Assembly: GCF_032854445.1 (NCBI RefSeq)
Contig: NC_088306.1
Location: 2,352,373 to 2,416,372 of the forward strand
Length of the DNA stretch: 64,000 nucleotides
Source of the DNA: Liolophura sinensis
Lineage: Eukaryota > Mollusca > Polyplacophora > Chitonida > Chitonidae
Direction: 5' to 3'
Position numbers and translations under genes: made by a program. The notes under the pieces are model-generated. The model was given only the letters and a program-made list of their open reading frames with translations. It was not told the DNA's origin and did no database searches. Shown here piece after piece: positions 24,286 to 34,974 of the stretch; position 1 is the stretch's first letter; each line of letters starts with the position of its first letter.

Positions 24286-24520
24286 CGACATTCGTATACC
24301 ATTCGTAGTCCGTAAAGGGCGTTCCAAGTCGATAATCGCAAGATCCATTTCCACAACAACGTTTAACACTAGCTCCCAAAGGTATGTAACAAATTATACA
24401 AATAGGAAATAAAGCCGGTAACACACAAGAAAGAAGCGGTCATCAGTTTTCAATAATATCGGGCAGACAATGGACATTCCAGGCATGAATTCCATGTTAA
24501 AGTTCAAATTCGTAGTCCAT
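24286..24520 (+). repeat. Dispersed repeat family X, copy 2
   Basis: It is very similar to 57,516-57,772 over about 240 bases ('accattcgtagtccgtaaag', 'cgttccaagtcgataatcgc', 'taaagccggtaacacacaag', 'caggcatgaattcca'). More distant copies lie at 26.3 and 49.7 kb. The high similarity of this pair suggests recent dispersal. Confidence 0.8.
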
Positions 24521-24609
24521 GAATGAGACCTGCCTACAAGGAGACCTGTGTACATTGTTGTCGAGATTAAATTAACCCGTGTAATTCTCGTTAGTTGTTA
24601 CAAGTTCGC

Positions 24610-24948
24610 CTAATCGTGGAGCATAAACTTCTTCCAGTCAGTGAGGCTTGTGATATGTCTTATTAAGCTACGTTCAGACGATTCCATTTTGTGTTTCAAC
24701 TCCTCGAATTTGACTCCTCGGATGGAAAACTCCACTTTATATGCCACAGTCACACAGTGCGATTTGTCGAATTCTACAAATTGCATGAAGTAACGTTTGC
24801 GATTGTTTTCCTTCGACAAGTCGATACGACGAATGGTACTGTGTGAACGCAGCTGTACGAAGTAAAGCTTTTGAGAGTTCCAAAGAGGCACCACATTTGC
24901 CTCAGTTCTTGTGTCCACAGGTACCGGTTTCAAAAAAGGGCAAAACAT
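24610..24948 (-). CDS. Unrecognised 112-codon ORF in a locally repeated segment
   Basis: An open frame with ATG at 24,948, rich in Lys, Arg, Phe and Ser. No domain is recognised and there is no signal peptide or membrane segment. The middle (a KRYFMQFVEFDKSH block) is repeated in broken form at 24,010-24,135 and perhaps 26,050-26,240. This favours an exon of a duplicated gene or a piece of a mobile element over chance. There is no clear splice context. Function unknown. Confidence 0.3.
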   Translation of the reverse strand: MFCPFLKPVPVDTRTEANVVPLWNSQKLYFVQLRSHSTIRRIDLSKENNRKRYFMQFVEFDKSHCVTVAYKVEFSIRGVKFEELKHKMESSERSLIRHITSLTDWKKFMLHD

Positions 24949-25114
24949 TGAAAACTTGATGACCCGATCTACCCTATATAGACAACATACGTCTGTGTTT
25001 TCTGCAGACGTCCGTGTCCTAGAATTATCGAGCTAATGGACAGACGACTCGGGGCTGCGACAAGTCTGGGTCGGATAAATTATGATGTTCTCACCCAGAT
25101 TTTCAGGCGGACTT

Positions 25115-25715
25115 TTAAAGATCCAACACGCACATAATACAAACCAATTGTTTTCTGCCAATTGTGTTCGTTTTGGACAATAAGAAACCTGGTATGTTTA
25201 TGTCTGGGTTTAACTCCGCCCCCTTCCCGTGGGAGGATTATCATTAACGAATTCGGCGATGTGGAAATAATCCATGTTTACAAATATGTTTTGTTTCTTG
25301 GGGGGCAGTTCTGGTAATTTCATATGTGTATTATAATCCGTATTACAATAAGTGATTATCACTTTGTAAGAAAACATAGGTAATATACGTGAATGCCAAA
25401 TAATTACATGCAGATTTCCTTTACACGATCACAGACTAATCACATCCACTGCAAATAAGTGTTATCTTTGGACTGACATACATCTACGCAATGTATCCTG
25501 TCAAAGCAAGCAAAGCCTTATTTTAGCTAGGTCAACTAACCCAGTCTGTGTTCGTTCAGAGCATTTCTTCTCTTTATATTTACCTTCGAAGCCTTTCATA
25601 TTTCGCAAGCATGGGTAATTTAAGCACATCGACACGAAATACACTCAGCCTTTAAGTATACAACATGGTATGCTATTAAGATCGTTAAGATTTACTTAAT
25701 TATGTTTGGGGTTGC
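25115..25715 (+). repeat. Dispersed repeat family Y, copy 2
   Basis: Collinear with 16,215-16,770: the shared blocks include 'gtttatgtctggg', 'aattcggcgatgtggaaata', 'atccatgttt' and, further on, 'gcacatcgacacgaaataca'. Both copies are in the same orientation. Unknown type. Confidence 0.6.
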
Positions 25716-26335
25716 TTGTTTAAAAGCAATTTCATCTGGGGACGCGTTAAATGACACGCGACAGGAAAAAAAGATCGCTTGATTAGTTTTTGGCTACAAT
25801 TCCACGTCCATTCATTTGACTGACTGGAATTAACGATTTGTACGAAGACAACCCATCACACTGTTTTCACCCTGATCGAGATTGCTGGCACCAGATATCT
25901 CTAGAGAGCGAGATTAGATTTGTTAGTAGTAAAATAAATGAAGTCTCGCATGAAGTCTACACACTACATACGGTTCCCGAGATCATATAAAATGGTTATC
26001 CGAATGCAGCTGATCGACTTTCTAAAGGATCATAACTGGTAGTCTTTAAACGCGGTCACACTATGCCATTTGTCGTAACGACTTGTCCCGTTCAACAAAT
26101 TAAATCAGATGATGATAGGACCAGTCTACCTCATTCGCCACGTTTTGTTGACGGCATACATCCAATGCTACAATCGCATTAAATAACGCGTTTCCTACTG
26201 ACGAATTCGACGGGTCTACTCGACAATCGCACGGTACGAACTCCGTTGACTGGTTCCTCCAGGGAGAGGAATCTTACGTCTGATTCAAGAGAAAAGTCAC
26301 GGTTTAAAAAAAGCAGCTCAAAATCTGAATGTATG
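25716..26335. other. No recognisable gene
   Basis: AT-rich. A weak third relative of the 24.6-kb ORF segment may lie at 26,050-26,240, directly before family X copy 3, in the same order as 24,010 followed by 24,286. Nothing else was seen. Confidence 0.4.
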
Positions 26336-26560
26336 TGTCGAATCAGACATTCGTATACCAGCGGTTAAAATAAAGGCGTTCCAGGTCAATAATCGCAAGG
26401 CCAATTCACAAAACAACGTCTAACACAACTCGCCAAAGAACTAAGAAATCATGTTAAGTACGAAAGTAAGTCAGAATCATGCAAAGTTAAGCAGTCAACA
26501 ATTTTAAATAATATTGGAAAGACGCAAGGTATGTTCTAGGCGACTGAGTAAAATCATTAT
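26336..26560 (+). repeat. Dispersed repeat family X, copy 3
   Basis: It shares 'cagacattcgtatacca', 'ggcgttccaggtcaataatc' and 'gcaaggccaatt' with the other copies, and 'aacacaactcgccaaagaac' with those at 8.3 and 49.7 kb. Confidence 0.7.
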
Positions 26561-26871
26561 TCAAATCATATGCCATGCTAGAATATAAGTTGTCGATAAC
26601 AAAATATTTATCTCATTTGCGCTTCAATTGCAACTGTTTTCAATCCAGACGGGTAACACACTTATACTTTAACGAAATTTCTCGATGGTCAGTACATTTT
26701 TACGGTATTATGAATACAGTTTTGTAACTGGCGACGCCCTGTCTTTACACGGATTCTCGCTTATTTTTCACTTTACATTCCTCCTTAGTTCTTTGCTGCT
26801 TGCTTTAGGCGAATGTTTTATGGTTTACGATTTGCATGTGATTGTCTGTTTCCATACCTAGATCTAAATTA

Positions 26872-26960
26872 GGCTATAACGTACACGGAGTGGAAAATGT
26901 AGGTCAGACACTGACCAAGTAAGCTCAAGGACAAATAATACAATATTTAAGGGTTCATAA
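26872..26960 (+). repeat. Direct repeat W, copy 1
   Basis: About 85 bases ('ggctataacgtacacggag', 'gtaggtcagacactgacca', 'gtaagctcaagg', 'acaatattta') recur at 29,083-29,178 in the same orientation with about 10% change. The two copies flank the gag relic. Confidence 0.75.
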
Positions 26961-27149
26961 CACTTCCCCCTAAAGAAAAGATAACTGTACATAGGTACGG
27001 TGATCTTTACAAATATTCAAACAGGGGAGGTAACTCCATTACCAGTAAGCACACAATCAGACATGAATCCCCAGTATGTCTCTGGAGTCTGGCCTACCTC
27101 CTCAACTTGTGGTTACAATTAGAGTTGACAAAAGCTACTGACTTTCGGT

Positions 27150-28060
27150 CCTCTTTTCTTTTCAGTACTAGGCACGTTGATAGTAGGTGTCCCGTGGTTT
27201 TAAAATAGCAACAAAAAGGTAGACTGAAAGGTCTTGTCAGAAGAAAAACCCAAATTTCACTTATGCTTCTCACTGGTCTACTTATCAGTTATATAATTAG
27301 AAGTCTTCTTATCGGAAGTCCACTTCCGAAGAAATTTAGGCTGAAAATTGAGTCCATTAGTCCTATACATTAACTGACATTCATCAGACAAACTGACTGC
27401 GGTCTTAACGTAATTGACCTTCTATTCCCCCAAATAAACCTTGACTTCATGAGGAACACTGCTCCTAAATTCCTCTAAGAGAACAACCTCCTTAACTTCT
27501 CAAAAGAAGGATCTAACTTCAGAGCCCTGTACCAGCTATCATACTCCACGTAAGTTTCATCAAACTGTTTCCTGAACTGTCTGAACTTCTGTCTATAGGC
27601 TTCCGGTACAGGCTCATAAGCAAACAACACCAGTGTTATGGCTGTGTTGTAATCTAAAGACTGATTTACCGACAAAGCAGAATTAACCCCTGCAGCTGTA
27701 CCTTCAAATGTACTCTGTGGTAACATTGTCCAATACCTTTGTGGCCACTCCAAGCTAATATCCACTTTCTCAAAGGAGAGAAAAACCTTTCTTCATCTTC
27801 ATCATAACATTTTGGCATTAATCGAATGTTTTGAGCCAAATCAAATCCTGGATGACAACGACGGCTTCATTATCATTTCTTTTAACCTGGAGTTCCTTCA
27901 GTTTGAACTCCTGTTCTAACTCTAACAGTTTCTCTCTCTCTCCCTTCTTTTTCTCATTCCAACTTCTCTAACCCTCTCTCTCTTTCTCCCATTTTCAACT
28001 TAAACCTTTTCATGCCTCACTAAAGCTTAGCCAACTCAACATCACCACATTGGCCCGTAA
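27150..28060 (-). pseudogene. SCAN-like gag relic of a Gmr1-type LTR retrotransposon
   Basis: Read on the minus strand: a Glu/Lys/Arg-rich coiled-coil-like start near 28,040-27,920, an IRLMP block, FEKVDISLEWPQ, and YEPVPEAYRQKFRQF with the adjoining helices at 27,765-27,475. A frame-shifted continuation (EEFRSS..HEVKVYL) runs to about 27,400. Block by block it parallels gag of the plus-strand element at 35.1 kb (FEKIANSLKWPK, YELVPEAYRQKF, EEFKRCIHNDVKVFV). This region is related to the SCAN domain, which is known to descend from gag of Gmr1-like elements. No protease, integrase or RT follows. The exact low-coordinate end is uncertain. Confidence 0.75.
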
Positions 28061-29082
28061 GCAGTATTACCTAACCCCAAATGTTTGCTAATAGCATCCA
28101 CTTTTTCACTTTTTCTAAAACTCTGGCTTAAGCAAACTTGTTAGCTATTAGTTGTACAAAATGTCAATCCAAAACAGGAACCAAAACACCGTTAGCACAA
28201 GCAGGTTTTAGTTCCCGGACAAGATCAAAAAGCGAAAAAGTCTTAGGTATGACTCAATCAAGCATTGATCCCGGATCTACCTCTTCCGAAACGGGCGCTC
28301 TACCAACTGTGCTGTCCGGGCCGATGTCTCTTACTGTTGACAGTGTCCAAATTTGGATGGCATATACCGGCTTCCACAAGCGACTCAGTCCACGTAAATA
28401 TAGAATCCACAGTTAAGAAGAATCCCCCAATCGAAGGATGACAGTCGGAGAAGAGACCAGCTGTGGTGTAGCTGACGATGGTTGATTCCCAAGTGTCTGA
28501 AGATGTAACGTCTCAGGACGGACGGGTTCACAGTATTGTCCGATGTATGACCGAGCTGTTGATGTATGTTTCACTCCTCGGCAGTATACACAGTCACTTT
28601 TCAGAAATGAGTGTAATCGCTCAAAGAGACAATGAGCGATACACGCTCCAAAACTGTCTTAAAAATTGGCAAGTGGAGAAACACAAGCTCACAAAGTGCT
28701 ACGTACGGAAAATGGAGTACAAATGACGAATGGCGTGAAAGTCGATATCTCCAAGCCTGGTAAAATCCTTCACAGTGGATGATAGTATATATGACTGCTC
28801 TCATGTGGACTTGAGTAAATGACTGCCAGCTTCACAATATGATTAAAGACAAACAGCGTAGAGAGTGAAAGTAGAGCAGCGACAACAATATGATAACTGG
28901 CCTCTTGTCAATTTACAACTCCGTCGCTCATATTTATAGACTAAAGTAAAGAAAATTTTGGATGGTTTGATCGTAAACATGGTTACAACACCGATACATA
29001 TTTCGAGAGTGTATACTCCATTTAAAATGACACGAAACCCATTAACACCGAAACCTCGAGAACATTCAACGGAAATACAGTG
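28061..29082. other. No recognisable gene; holds a short Z fragment
   Basis: 28,845-28,925 matches the start of family Z on the plus strand ('aaagacaaacagcgtagaga' then 'gagcagcgac'). The remaining sequence has a 92-codon plus-strand frame at 28,138-28,416 with no motif. It lies between the candidate LTR and gag relic, where a leader would be expected. Confidence 0.45.
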
Positions 29083-29178
29083 CAGGCTATAACGTACACA
29101 GAGGGGAAAATGTAGGTCAGACACTGATCAAGTAAGCTCAAGAACAAGTAAAAATATATATGACACAATATTTAAAGA
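29083..29178 (+). repeat. Direct repeat W, copy 2
   Basis: Partner of 26,872-26,960. It adds a short 'aaaaatatatatga' insertion relative to copy 1. Confidence 0.75.
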
Positions 29179-29618
29179 TGGTGTTCGCAACATTTTAATA
29201 AGCCTTTCAGGACATGTAATAACATATACTTACATGCCAGACTGGCCACTGACATCATTAGAAAATGGATGTGTATAGTCAGACAAGAATGATGAATCGG
29301 CTCATCTTAAGTATAGTACAGGCTTGAATGTAATGTGAATTTCCATAAACAGGTACCGGCGCTTTATTCAAGTACAATTCGTATATTTTGAATGGATATT
29401 TCATTCGATGAGAGGTATTATCATAAGCTTTTCAAGAGTGTCGTTCAATGTTATTATGTTTTTGAAGTCCCTATACTTTTAGGAAATCGATTATATGTAG
29501 TTCAGATCGGCTTGCTAATTGTATCACACAAAATATCAAAATTTCGGCAAAATAAATCTCGATGTTATTGTCCTCGAAAACCAACTGTTATTCCCAAACG
29601 CGAAAATAAAGTTTCCTG

Positions 29619-30624
29619 TGTTACGGTATTGATAACGGCAACAGAAAACAGACTCAGTGACTCAATATTACAATGTAAACAATGCTTTATATATAAAATG
29701 AGACGTACAGTTTTACAGACAGTTCAACGACAACATACACATCAGTATTACCGGTCTTTACAAGTTTCCAGTTCACCTTTGCATCCCAAGGAATGTATTC
29801 CAGGAAATCCAACGTAAAGACCATGGGATGAACACACAATCCAAAGTCACAAATTGTCCTAGACAGGTACTTCGCCAGGTTAGCGAACACGAACACAGTA
29901 CACAGGTTACACAGAACTGGAACAGTCAAGCCTTTGAATGACGTCACACCCGCAGAGCACAACACAGGGTAAATACAGGCATGGAGGTATAATCCACTTC
30001 AGATCAGTCACAGCTCCCGCAGAAGCTCACAAACGAGCCGTTCAGAGACGTAGAGTAATGTCACCTTGTGGCAGAACGAACGTCCTTTGCAAAACTGAAA
30101 ACTTCAGTTTAGAGTCCTTGACGACCTTGTCGGTCAGGTGAGGTCAGCGTGTTAAACAAATTACACAGTCCACACTGTATAATCATAATAAAGATCCGAA
30201 CACCAATAAACGTGACTTCCGCAGAAATTCACATAAACCAGACATCAGTACTACTGTGGTACACAAACGGTGCCGGCATAAAAAACTGTCCTCCCAAATG
30301 AAACTGGCATCACCAGCTCATATCAAAATAATGGACTCGATACGAGAGCGTCTCACACTCTCCTGGCTCCCAGTGGATGCAGCAAAAATACCTCCCCTCT
30401 GCACAGAAAACACGGCTTATATACGTGCTAGGTGGATTCAACTATTCTTAGACACAGAATTAACAGCCAATGAACATCCAGTTAAATAAACAGAGCATTG
30501 AACAAGGTGCTTTCGGCCAGGTCCGCACTGTACATATATAACAGGGCCTGTTATGCTTATAACATATAACACAAAGGTCCGCAGACTAACAGTACATGAA
30601 GACGTTAAATAGTCATACATAACA
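29619..30624 (-). repeat. Candidate LTR, about 1.0 kb, minus strand
   Basis: The minus-strand segment starts TGTTATG at 30,624 and ends TAACA at 29,619, giving the short TGTTA/TAACA inverted ends typical of LTRs. A TATATAAG box sits at 30,423-30,416, about 200 bases from the start, and AT-rich 'tttatatataaagc' near 29,690 could serve in polyadenylation. Its first 55 bases are repeated exactly at 33,274-33,328 on the plus strand. It lies upstream, in sense orientation, of the SCAN-like gag relic. No partner LTR was found, and no standard primer-binding site follows. Confidence 0.5.
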
Positions 30625-31382
30625 CCTGTAACACACCTTGAGATGAATTTCCCAGAAAAACGCGTTTCCTCAGAAATATTTCCTATTGAGTTGTTATAAT
30701 ACTACCAGGCATTCTTTTTGGTGACCCAGCATTTTTAGACTATTTCTCCTTGACAAATCAGTTACATTTTTAATCAGGTCAAGTTAAAAACCAAAGATCT
30801 AAAAATAATTTAAGGTCAAGTGATGGTGTAATGGGCAACTTGGTTTATTGGGGTCCATTCATTTCTCGCTCAAGTTAAAATTTTGTTTACCTGATCATTG
30901 TTATCTACAAATGTTAACTTTTGGCACCAAACGCTGAACATCGTGAAGAATTTGTAAATTTTAACTTACTTGTAAGTCAGAAACGAGTTTTTGGAATCGG
31001 TCTGTGTTCCACTTTTACTCGAACCTGTCGTTTTTTTTTTACGACGTACGGCGACAAAGGAAGATGGTACATCAATTACTTGCAGTTCTGTGGTGGACAT
31101 CATCGTTATGTACAATGTAGTCATACTCCTTTAAAACAGACACAATATGTTTAAAGCACGAGACGTCTTACCAGCTGTACTCACCAATCGCTGAAAACTG
31201 TTACCTCCCCACCCATTTATTCTTCCGGTATTTTGGGGATTGAGGGTTGTGTTTTGCCCTGGCGATATTTTGATGTAAAGGATTATGTTTGTTTTAAACA
31301 TAGCACAACAATGAAAGGCTCATAATTCTTCTCGCCAAACGGCAAGTATACACAGAATACGAAGATTGATTTTTTAAAAAGT
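30625..31382. other. No recognisable gene
   Basis: AT-rich spacer with frames up to 77 codons (30,921-31,154, plus) and no motifs. Confidence 0.5.
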
Positions 31383-31622
31383 TTTTCGTTGATGTACGCC
31401 GTACCCAAGAATATTTCACTTATGTCCAGCAGCCAGCATTATGGCAAGATGAAACCGAGTAGTGCTCAGGAACAACCCACAACCACCCACAGATTGCAGC
31501 CAGGCCTTTCCACGTGCGGCTGGAGGGAAAGGGAGAATGAGGTGGACTTGAACTCACAACAACCGCATTAGTGAGAGGCTACTGGTGTCGTTGGCACACG
31601 AATCACTTTGACCACGAGGCCC
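31383..31622 (-). mobile_element. SINE, diverged, minus strand
   Basis: The order is that of the common SINE in reverse: 'tgtacgccgtacccaagaat' tail motif, 'atttcactta', 'cagcattatgg', the body, 'ggacttgaactcaca' B-box region and 'gaggccccga' at the head. Divergence is high (the Pol III boxes are damaged), so it is an old copy. Confidence 0.75.
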
Positions 31623-32869
31623 CGAGCTTATATGAGATGACCAGTAATTAAGATTGACCTAACTGTACAGGGCATGAACTGAAATGTACGCTTCACCTGT
31701 GTTGTATGAAATATGTCAGTTTATACCAATGAATGGCTAGATATGAGCAACAAACAATAAATTTTGACAATGATTTTACACAGCTATAAAAAGACTGTAA
31801 GCAGGGTGCCCTAGGGGAATATACAAGACATGTTTTTGTCTTAGTTCAGGTGGTTAAGTGAAAAAGTTAAGTATAGTCCATGTCATCGTCTGTACAAGAT
31901 GATTAGACAAAAGCAAAAAGGATTTTGGACCAACTTGACAACACTTGTCAATTTTATTAAAATTTGAGATGTTTTCCGGGCTTCTGCTGTCTTATTCAAC
32001 CAAATGCTATAGGCACGTATTAATATTTGGTCATCGAGATCACCGTATAAAGGAAGTTTACAACATACATAATAAGTACAGTGCACCAGTATACATCGGC
32101 CCGTCTAGTAGAAAGCCGCGCAAACTGGGAGGTCACAAGACGGAACATACGGCCAATGAAGAGCCCTTTTGTGTTCTCAATCCAGTAACTCTGCAATAAA
32201 CCAAAGAAAAACTTTTTACTTGGCACAACATTTCTGAAATAGACACAAGTGTAACATTTTCTATTAAGCCTTGTCGTAGCAAGTGCTTCATCTTGTTAAG
32301 TAAAGAAGTCATCAACATGACTTGGCACTCACTCAAAAAACAGAGACTTCTTTGGTGAATAGTAACGTATATAAATATAACATTCCTAGGACAGCGGCAC
32401 AGACAGACACGTATTTAGACGATTAGGACTTCTTACCATAATTAATCTCTGAGATTCTTATAGGAGCCTGAGCATTTAGTGGCATCGGAAAAGATGTTTA
32501 AGTCATCAGACCAATTTGTTTAAATGTAGTCATTACCGCACAGTTTACTGCCATTTGAAAGATAAGGATACGCCAAAGCGGGAAAGGAATAATTATACAG
32601 CCTTGCGCCACAATTTTGCCAGAAACAAATCACTGAAAGATTTCATACCCTAGAGATTGTACTGCTGTTGAGCACTGTGTCACTCAAACACATACATATG
32701 TGTACGTTAATCTACATTAACATAGGCGATTTCGGAGTACGTATTCACAGAATAAATTACAGGTGGTCGCGAGGCGGATTCATTGTTACAGGAACACCAA
32801 ACGACGCCAGAGAATATACCAGGACGTAAGGGATTAGCTTAACTCACCTCAGAAACAGACGTCAAACAG
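31623..32869. other. No recognisable gene
   Basis: Short frames only. No repeat shared with other parts of the window was seen. Confidence 0.5.
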
Positions 32870-33235
32870 CCGGATAAACCGCTCTAATCATTCCAGACCA
32901 CCGTCGCATATACCCACAAATCGTAAGTAGTCGCATGCCGGAGATTGCGTTGCGCGCACGTCGTCCTGCGATAGGTCCGTCGTTGACGCCACAACATTGC
33001 CAGCAAGGTTGCACTGGTGCAGACAGCACGACAGACGCCCTGCACATTGGTGGAGGAATGTTCTGTTACGGACGAATCATATTTCCACCTTTCCCAAGCA
33101 GAAGGGCGTCAATGTGTGTATCGTCGCCGGGGTGGTCGTTGCTGTGACGCATGTGTTGTCGAGATGAACCGTTTTAGCGGAGGGTCAGTGATGGTGTGGT
33201 TAGATTTCGCCACCCTACTCCTTGCTCGTCTGGTT
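32870..33235 (+). pseudogene. Tc1/mariner transposase fragment
   Basis: The plus strand, with one frame change near 33,050, encodes a middle piece of a Tc1-like transposase: RARRPAIGPSLTPQH, a WCRQHDRRPAHWWRNVL block, VTDESYFHLSQAEGRQCVYR (containing the first catalytic Asp in TDES) and RFSGGSVMVWLDF. The later Asp and acidic motifs are missing. The piece differs in sequence from the relic at 21 kb, so it is another lineage. It ends 35-40 bases before an AT dinucleotide run and the LTR-start duplicate. Confidence 0.8.
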
Positions 33236-33273
33236 ACATTAATGAAACGGGAGAGGCATATATATATATATAT

Positions 33274-33328
33274 TGTTATGTATGACTATTTAACGTCTTC
33301 ATGTACTGTTAGTCTGCGGACCTTTGTG
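33274..33328 (+). repeat. 55-bp exact copy of the candidate LTR start
   Basis: It is identical, in inverted orientation, to 30,570-30,624, starts with TGTTATG, and stops abruptly. It directly follows an AT dinucleotide run at 33,259-33,272. It is probably the broken 5' edge of another LTR of that family. Confidence 0.7.
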
Positions 33329-34023
33329 AAATTCGTTTCGTTTATTTACTGGTTTTAGGGCCACTTTTCTGGCGGATATCGTGGCCCATCAAATCAGTGT
33401 TTTATTTTTTTTTTTTTAACACATGAATATTTTGGTTACATAACAACAGTGCGTTGGTATACTATTTAAATATGTACATGAGTCAATTAGTGGGATTAAC
33501 CTCTTTGTGGTAGCATGTTACAGCTTATTCTATAGGTTCAAATGCTGCCATGGTCATTTAACAGAAAGGGGATAAATAGTAAGCTATTTACAGGGATTAA
33601 CGTTATCTTTACATTAGAAATACATAGATCTGCATTAAAAAATTACAATGAGTTGCCTATACAGAAATTTACACAGAGAGAAAACAACAGTAGTGCCTTT
33701 ATTTATTGGTTAACAGTTTTGTTCTCTTGCTTCCTCCTCTGTGGCGTGGAGTTAAGGAGCTCCCGCCACTTATACCGGACGCCGTCCAGGAAAAACCAGC
33801 GTACTGGAAACCTGTGCCTGTAACAGGTGCGACAAGTATAAATGAGGAGCAAGGATGTCAGGCCTCTTCCACTTAGTTGAAGCAAGAGATAGTCCTATTG
33901 TCATGATGTCTTTCATGTTTCTGGTCTTCGTTTCCTGGTTGTTAAGTTTCTTTGGTCCCATGGGTCTTCTTATTGTTTCCCCTGTCTTCTTCTTTAATTG
34001 ATTTCCTTCTCTATTTCCAATTT
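33329..34023. other. No recognisable gene downstream of the SGNH ORF
   Basis: A T-rich run at 33,403-33,418 is followed by AT-rich sequence. Short minus-strand frames (60-63 codons) follow the SGNH ORF without motif. The tract may be the untranslated part of the element carrying that ORF. Confidence 0.45.
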
Positions 34024-34590
34024 TTATTTTTGGCCTCCCATGGCGGCGCAGACAGCACGTTTCATAGACCGGTAGAACAGTTCCTGGCCTAGAGTGTTTA
34101 GGTGCACTCCGTCGTTGGTTAGAATTTGTTTTTGTGGTCGGATCAGTCCCCGGTGTCTCCAGAAGGTGGCCAATTGGTTGTTTGTCAGCTTCTTGTTAAT
34201 TTCATGGATTTTTGTATTATAAATGTGGACCGAAATTCGCCGAGTTACCTGACGGTAAAGAAGCTGGCTGATGTAGATCCTTGGAATTTGGAATTTCGTT
34301 TTAAGTGCACCAACATAGTCTAAAATATCAGCGCAAATTGCTGCTGCTGATTTGTGAGAGTCCGCATCGTTTCCCCCAATGTGAAGGATAACTAGGTCAG
34401 GTTTTGTCTCCTGAAGGAGACTTTCCAATCTTCCAGAGCATCTAAGTGTCCCAACTCTAGCTCCCCCAATGCCAAAAAACCGAATGTCCTGGCCTGTTCC
34501 AAAGTCGATTCTAGAGTTTGGGATCGAATTTCGAAGGATACTATTCTCCAGTCTATGAACGTAACTGCTGCCGATAATAAAGATTTTCAT
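34024..34590 (-). CDS. SGNH/GDSL-type hydrolase-like protein, transposon-associated
   Basis: An intact 188-codon frame. The family's blocks are visible in order: block I FIIGSSYVHRL (the Ser of GSS is the likely nucleophile, in place of the usual GDS), block II Gly in GGARVGTL, block III LHIGGNDAD with the GGND motif, and block V DGVHLNTLGQELF with Asp and His of the triad. SGNH proteins are esterases or lipases. Stand-alone SGNH ORFs are also known in some retroelements, such as DIRS/Ngaro types and the ORF1 of some CR1/L2 LINEs. There is no signal peptide. No recombinase or RT lies beside it on the same strand, so the parent element is unclear. The start ATG follows a poly-A stretch. The open frame in a decayed neighbourhood suggests recent arrival or selection. 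Confidence 0.75.
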   Translation of the reverse strand: MKIFIIGSSYVHRLENSILRNSIPNSRIDFGTGQDIRFFGIGGARVGTLRCSGRLESLLQETKPDLVILHIGGNDADSHKSAAAICADILDYVGALKTKFQIPRIYISQLLYRQVTRRISVHIYNTKIHEINKKLTNNQLATFWRHRGLIRPQKQILTNDGVHLNTLGQELFYRSMKRAVCAAMGGQK

Positions 34591-34949
34591 CCTTTTTTTT
34601 TTTTTTCCCCTGTGAAAACAAATAGAGAAAACAAATATACAAGATAGTTGTATTTTTGATTTGCGAAGGGGTTTTGTTTATGAGATAATGTATATCTTAA
34701 GCAAGAAGATATTTGATAAAACAGATATTTAGGAGCAAATTAGTGGTATACCTACCAATCAGAAATTGATAGAGGGTCTGCCCTCGTATGATATATACAC
34801 ATTTGTAAATAAATAGAAAATAAATATCAACTAATAAGAATAGATAAATAGCAACAAATAAGAGGGCAGAATAGTTAATGGAGAAATATTCTTAATTACT
34901 ACAGTTATCAACTTTTGTGGTTACATTGTTTTCGTGTGCTATGTTTTTG
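34591..34949. other. No recognisable gene; AT-rich leader
   Basis: Very AT-rich. A pyrimidine tract and 'tgctatgtttttgcag' just before 34,952 resemble a splice acceptor preceding the gag region. No LTR was recognised. Confidence 0.4.
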
Positions 34950-34974
34950 CAGATTGGTTTCATGGACGTTTTAT

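Noticed and set aside
24416-24445. Hammerhead ribozyme core (minus-strand 'ctgatga')
   Set aside because: The required GAAA segment and closing stems are not present here or at the similar 57.7-kb site. Other ctgatga occurrences checked by eye also fail.
29392-29817. 141-codon plus-strand open frame
   Set aside because: It overlaps the minus-strand candidate LTR boundary and has low-complexity, motif-free translation.
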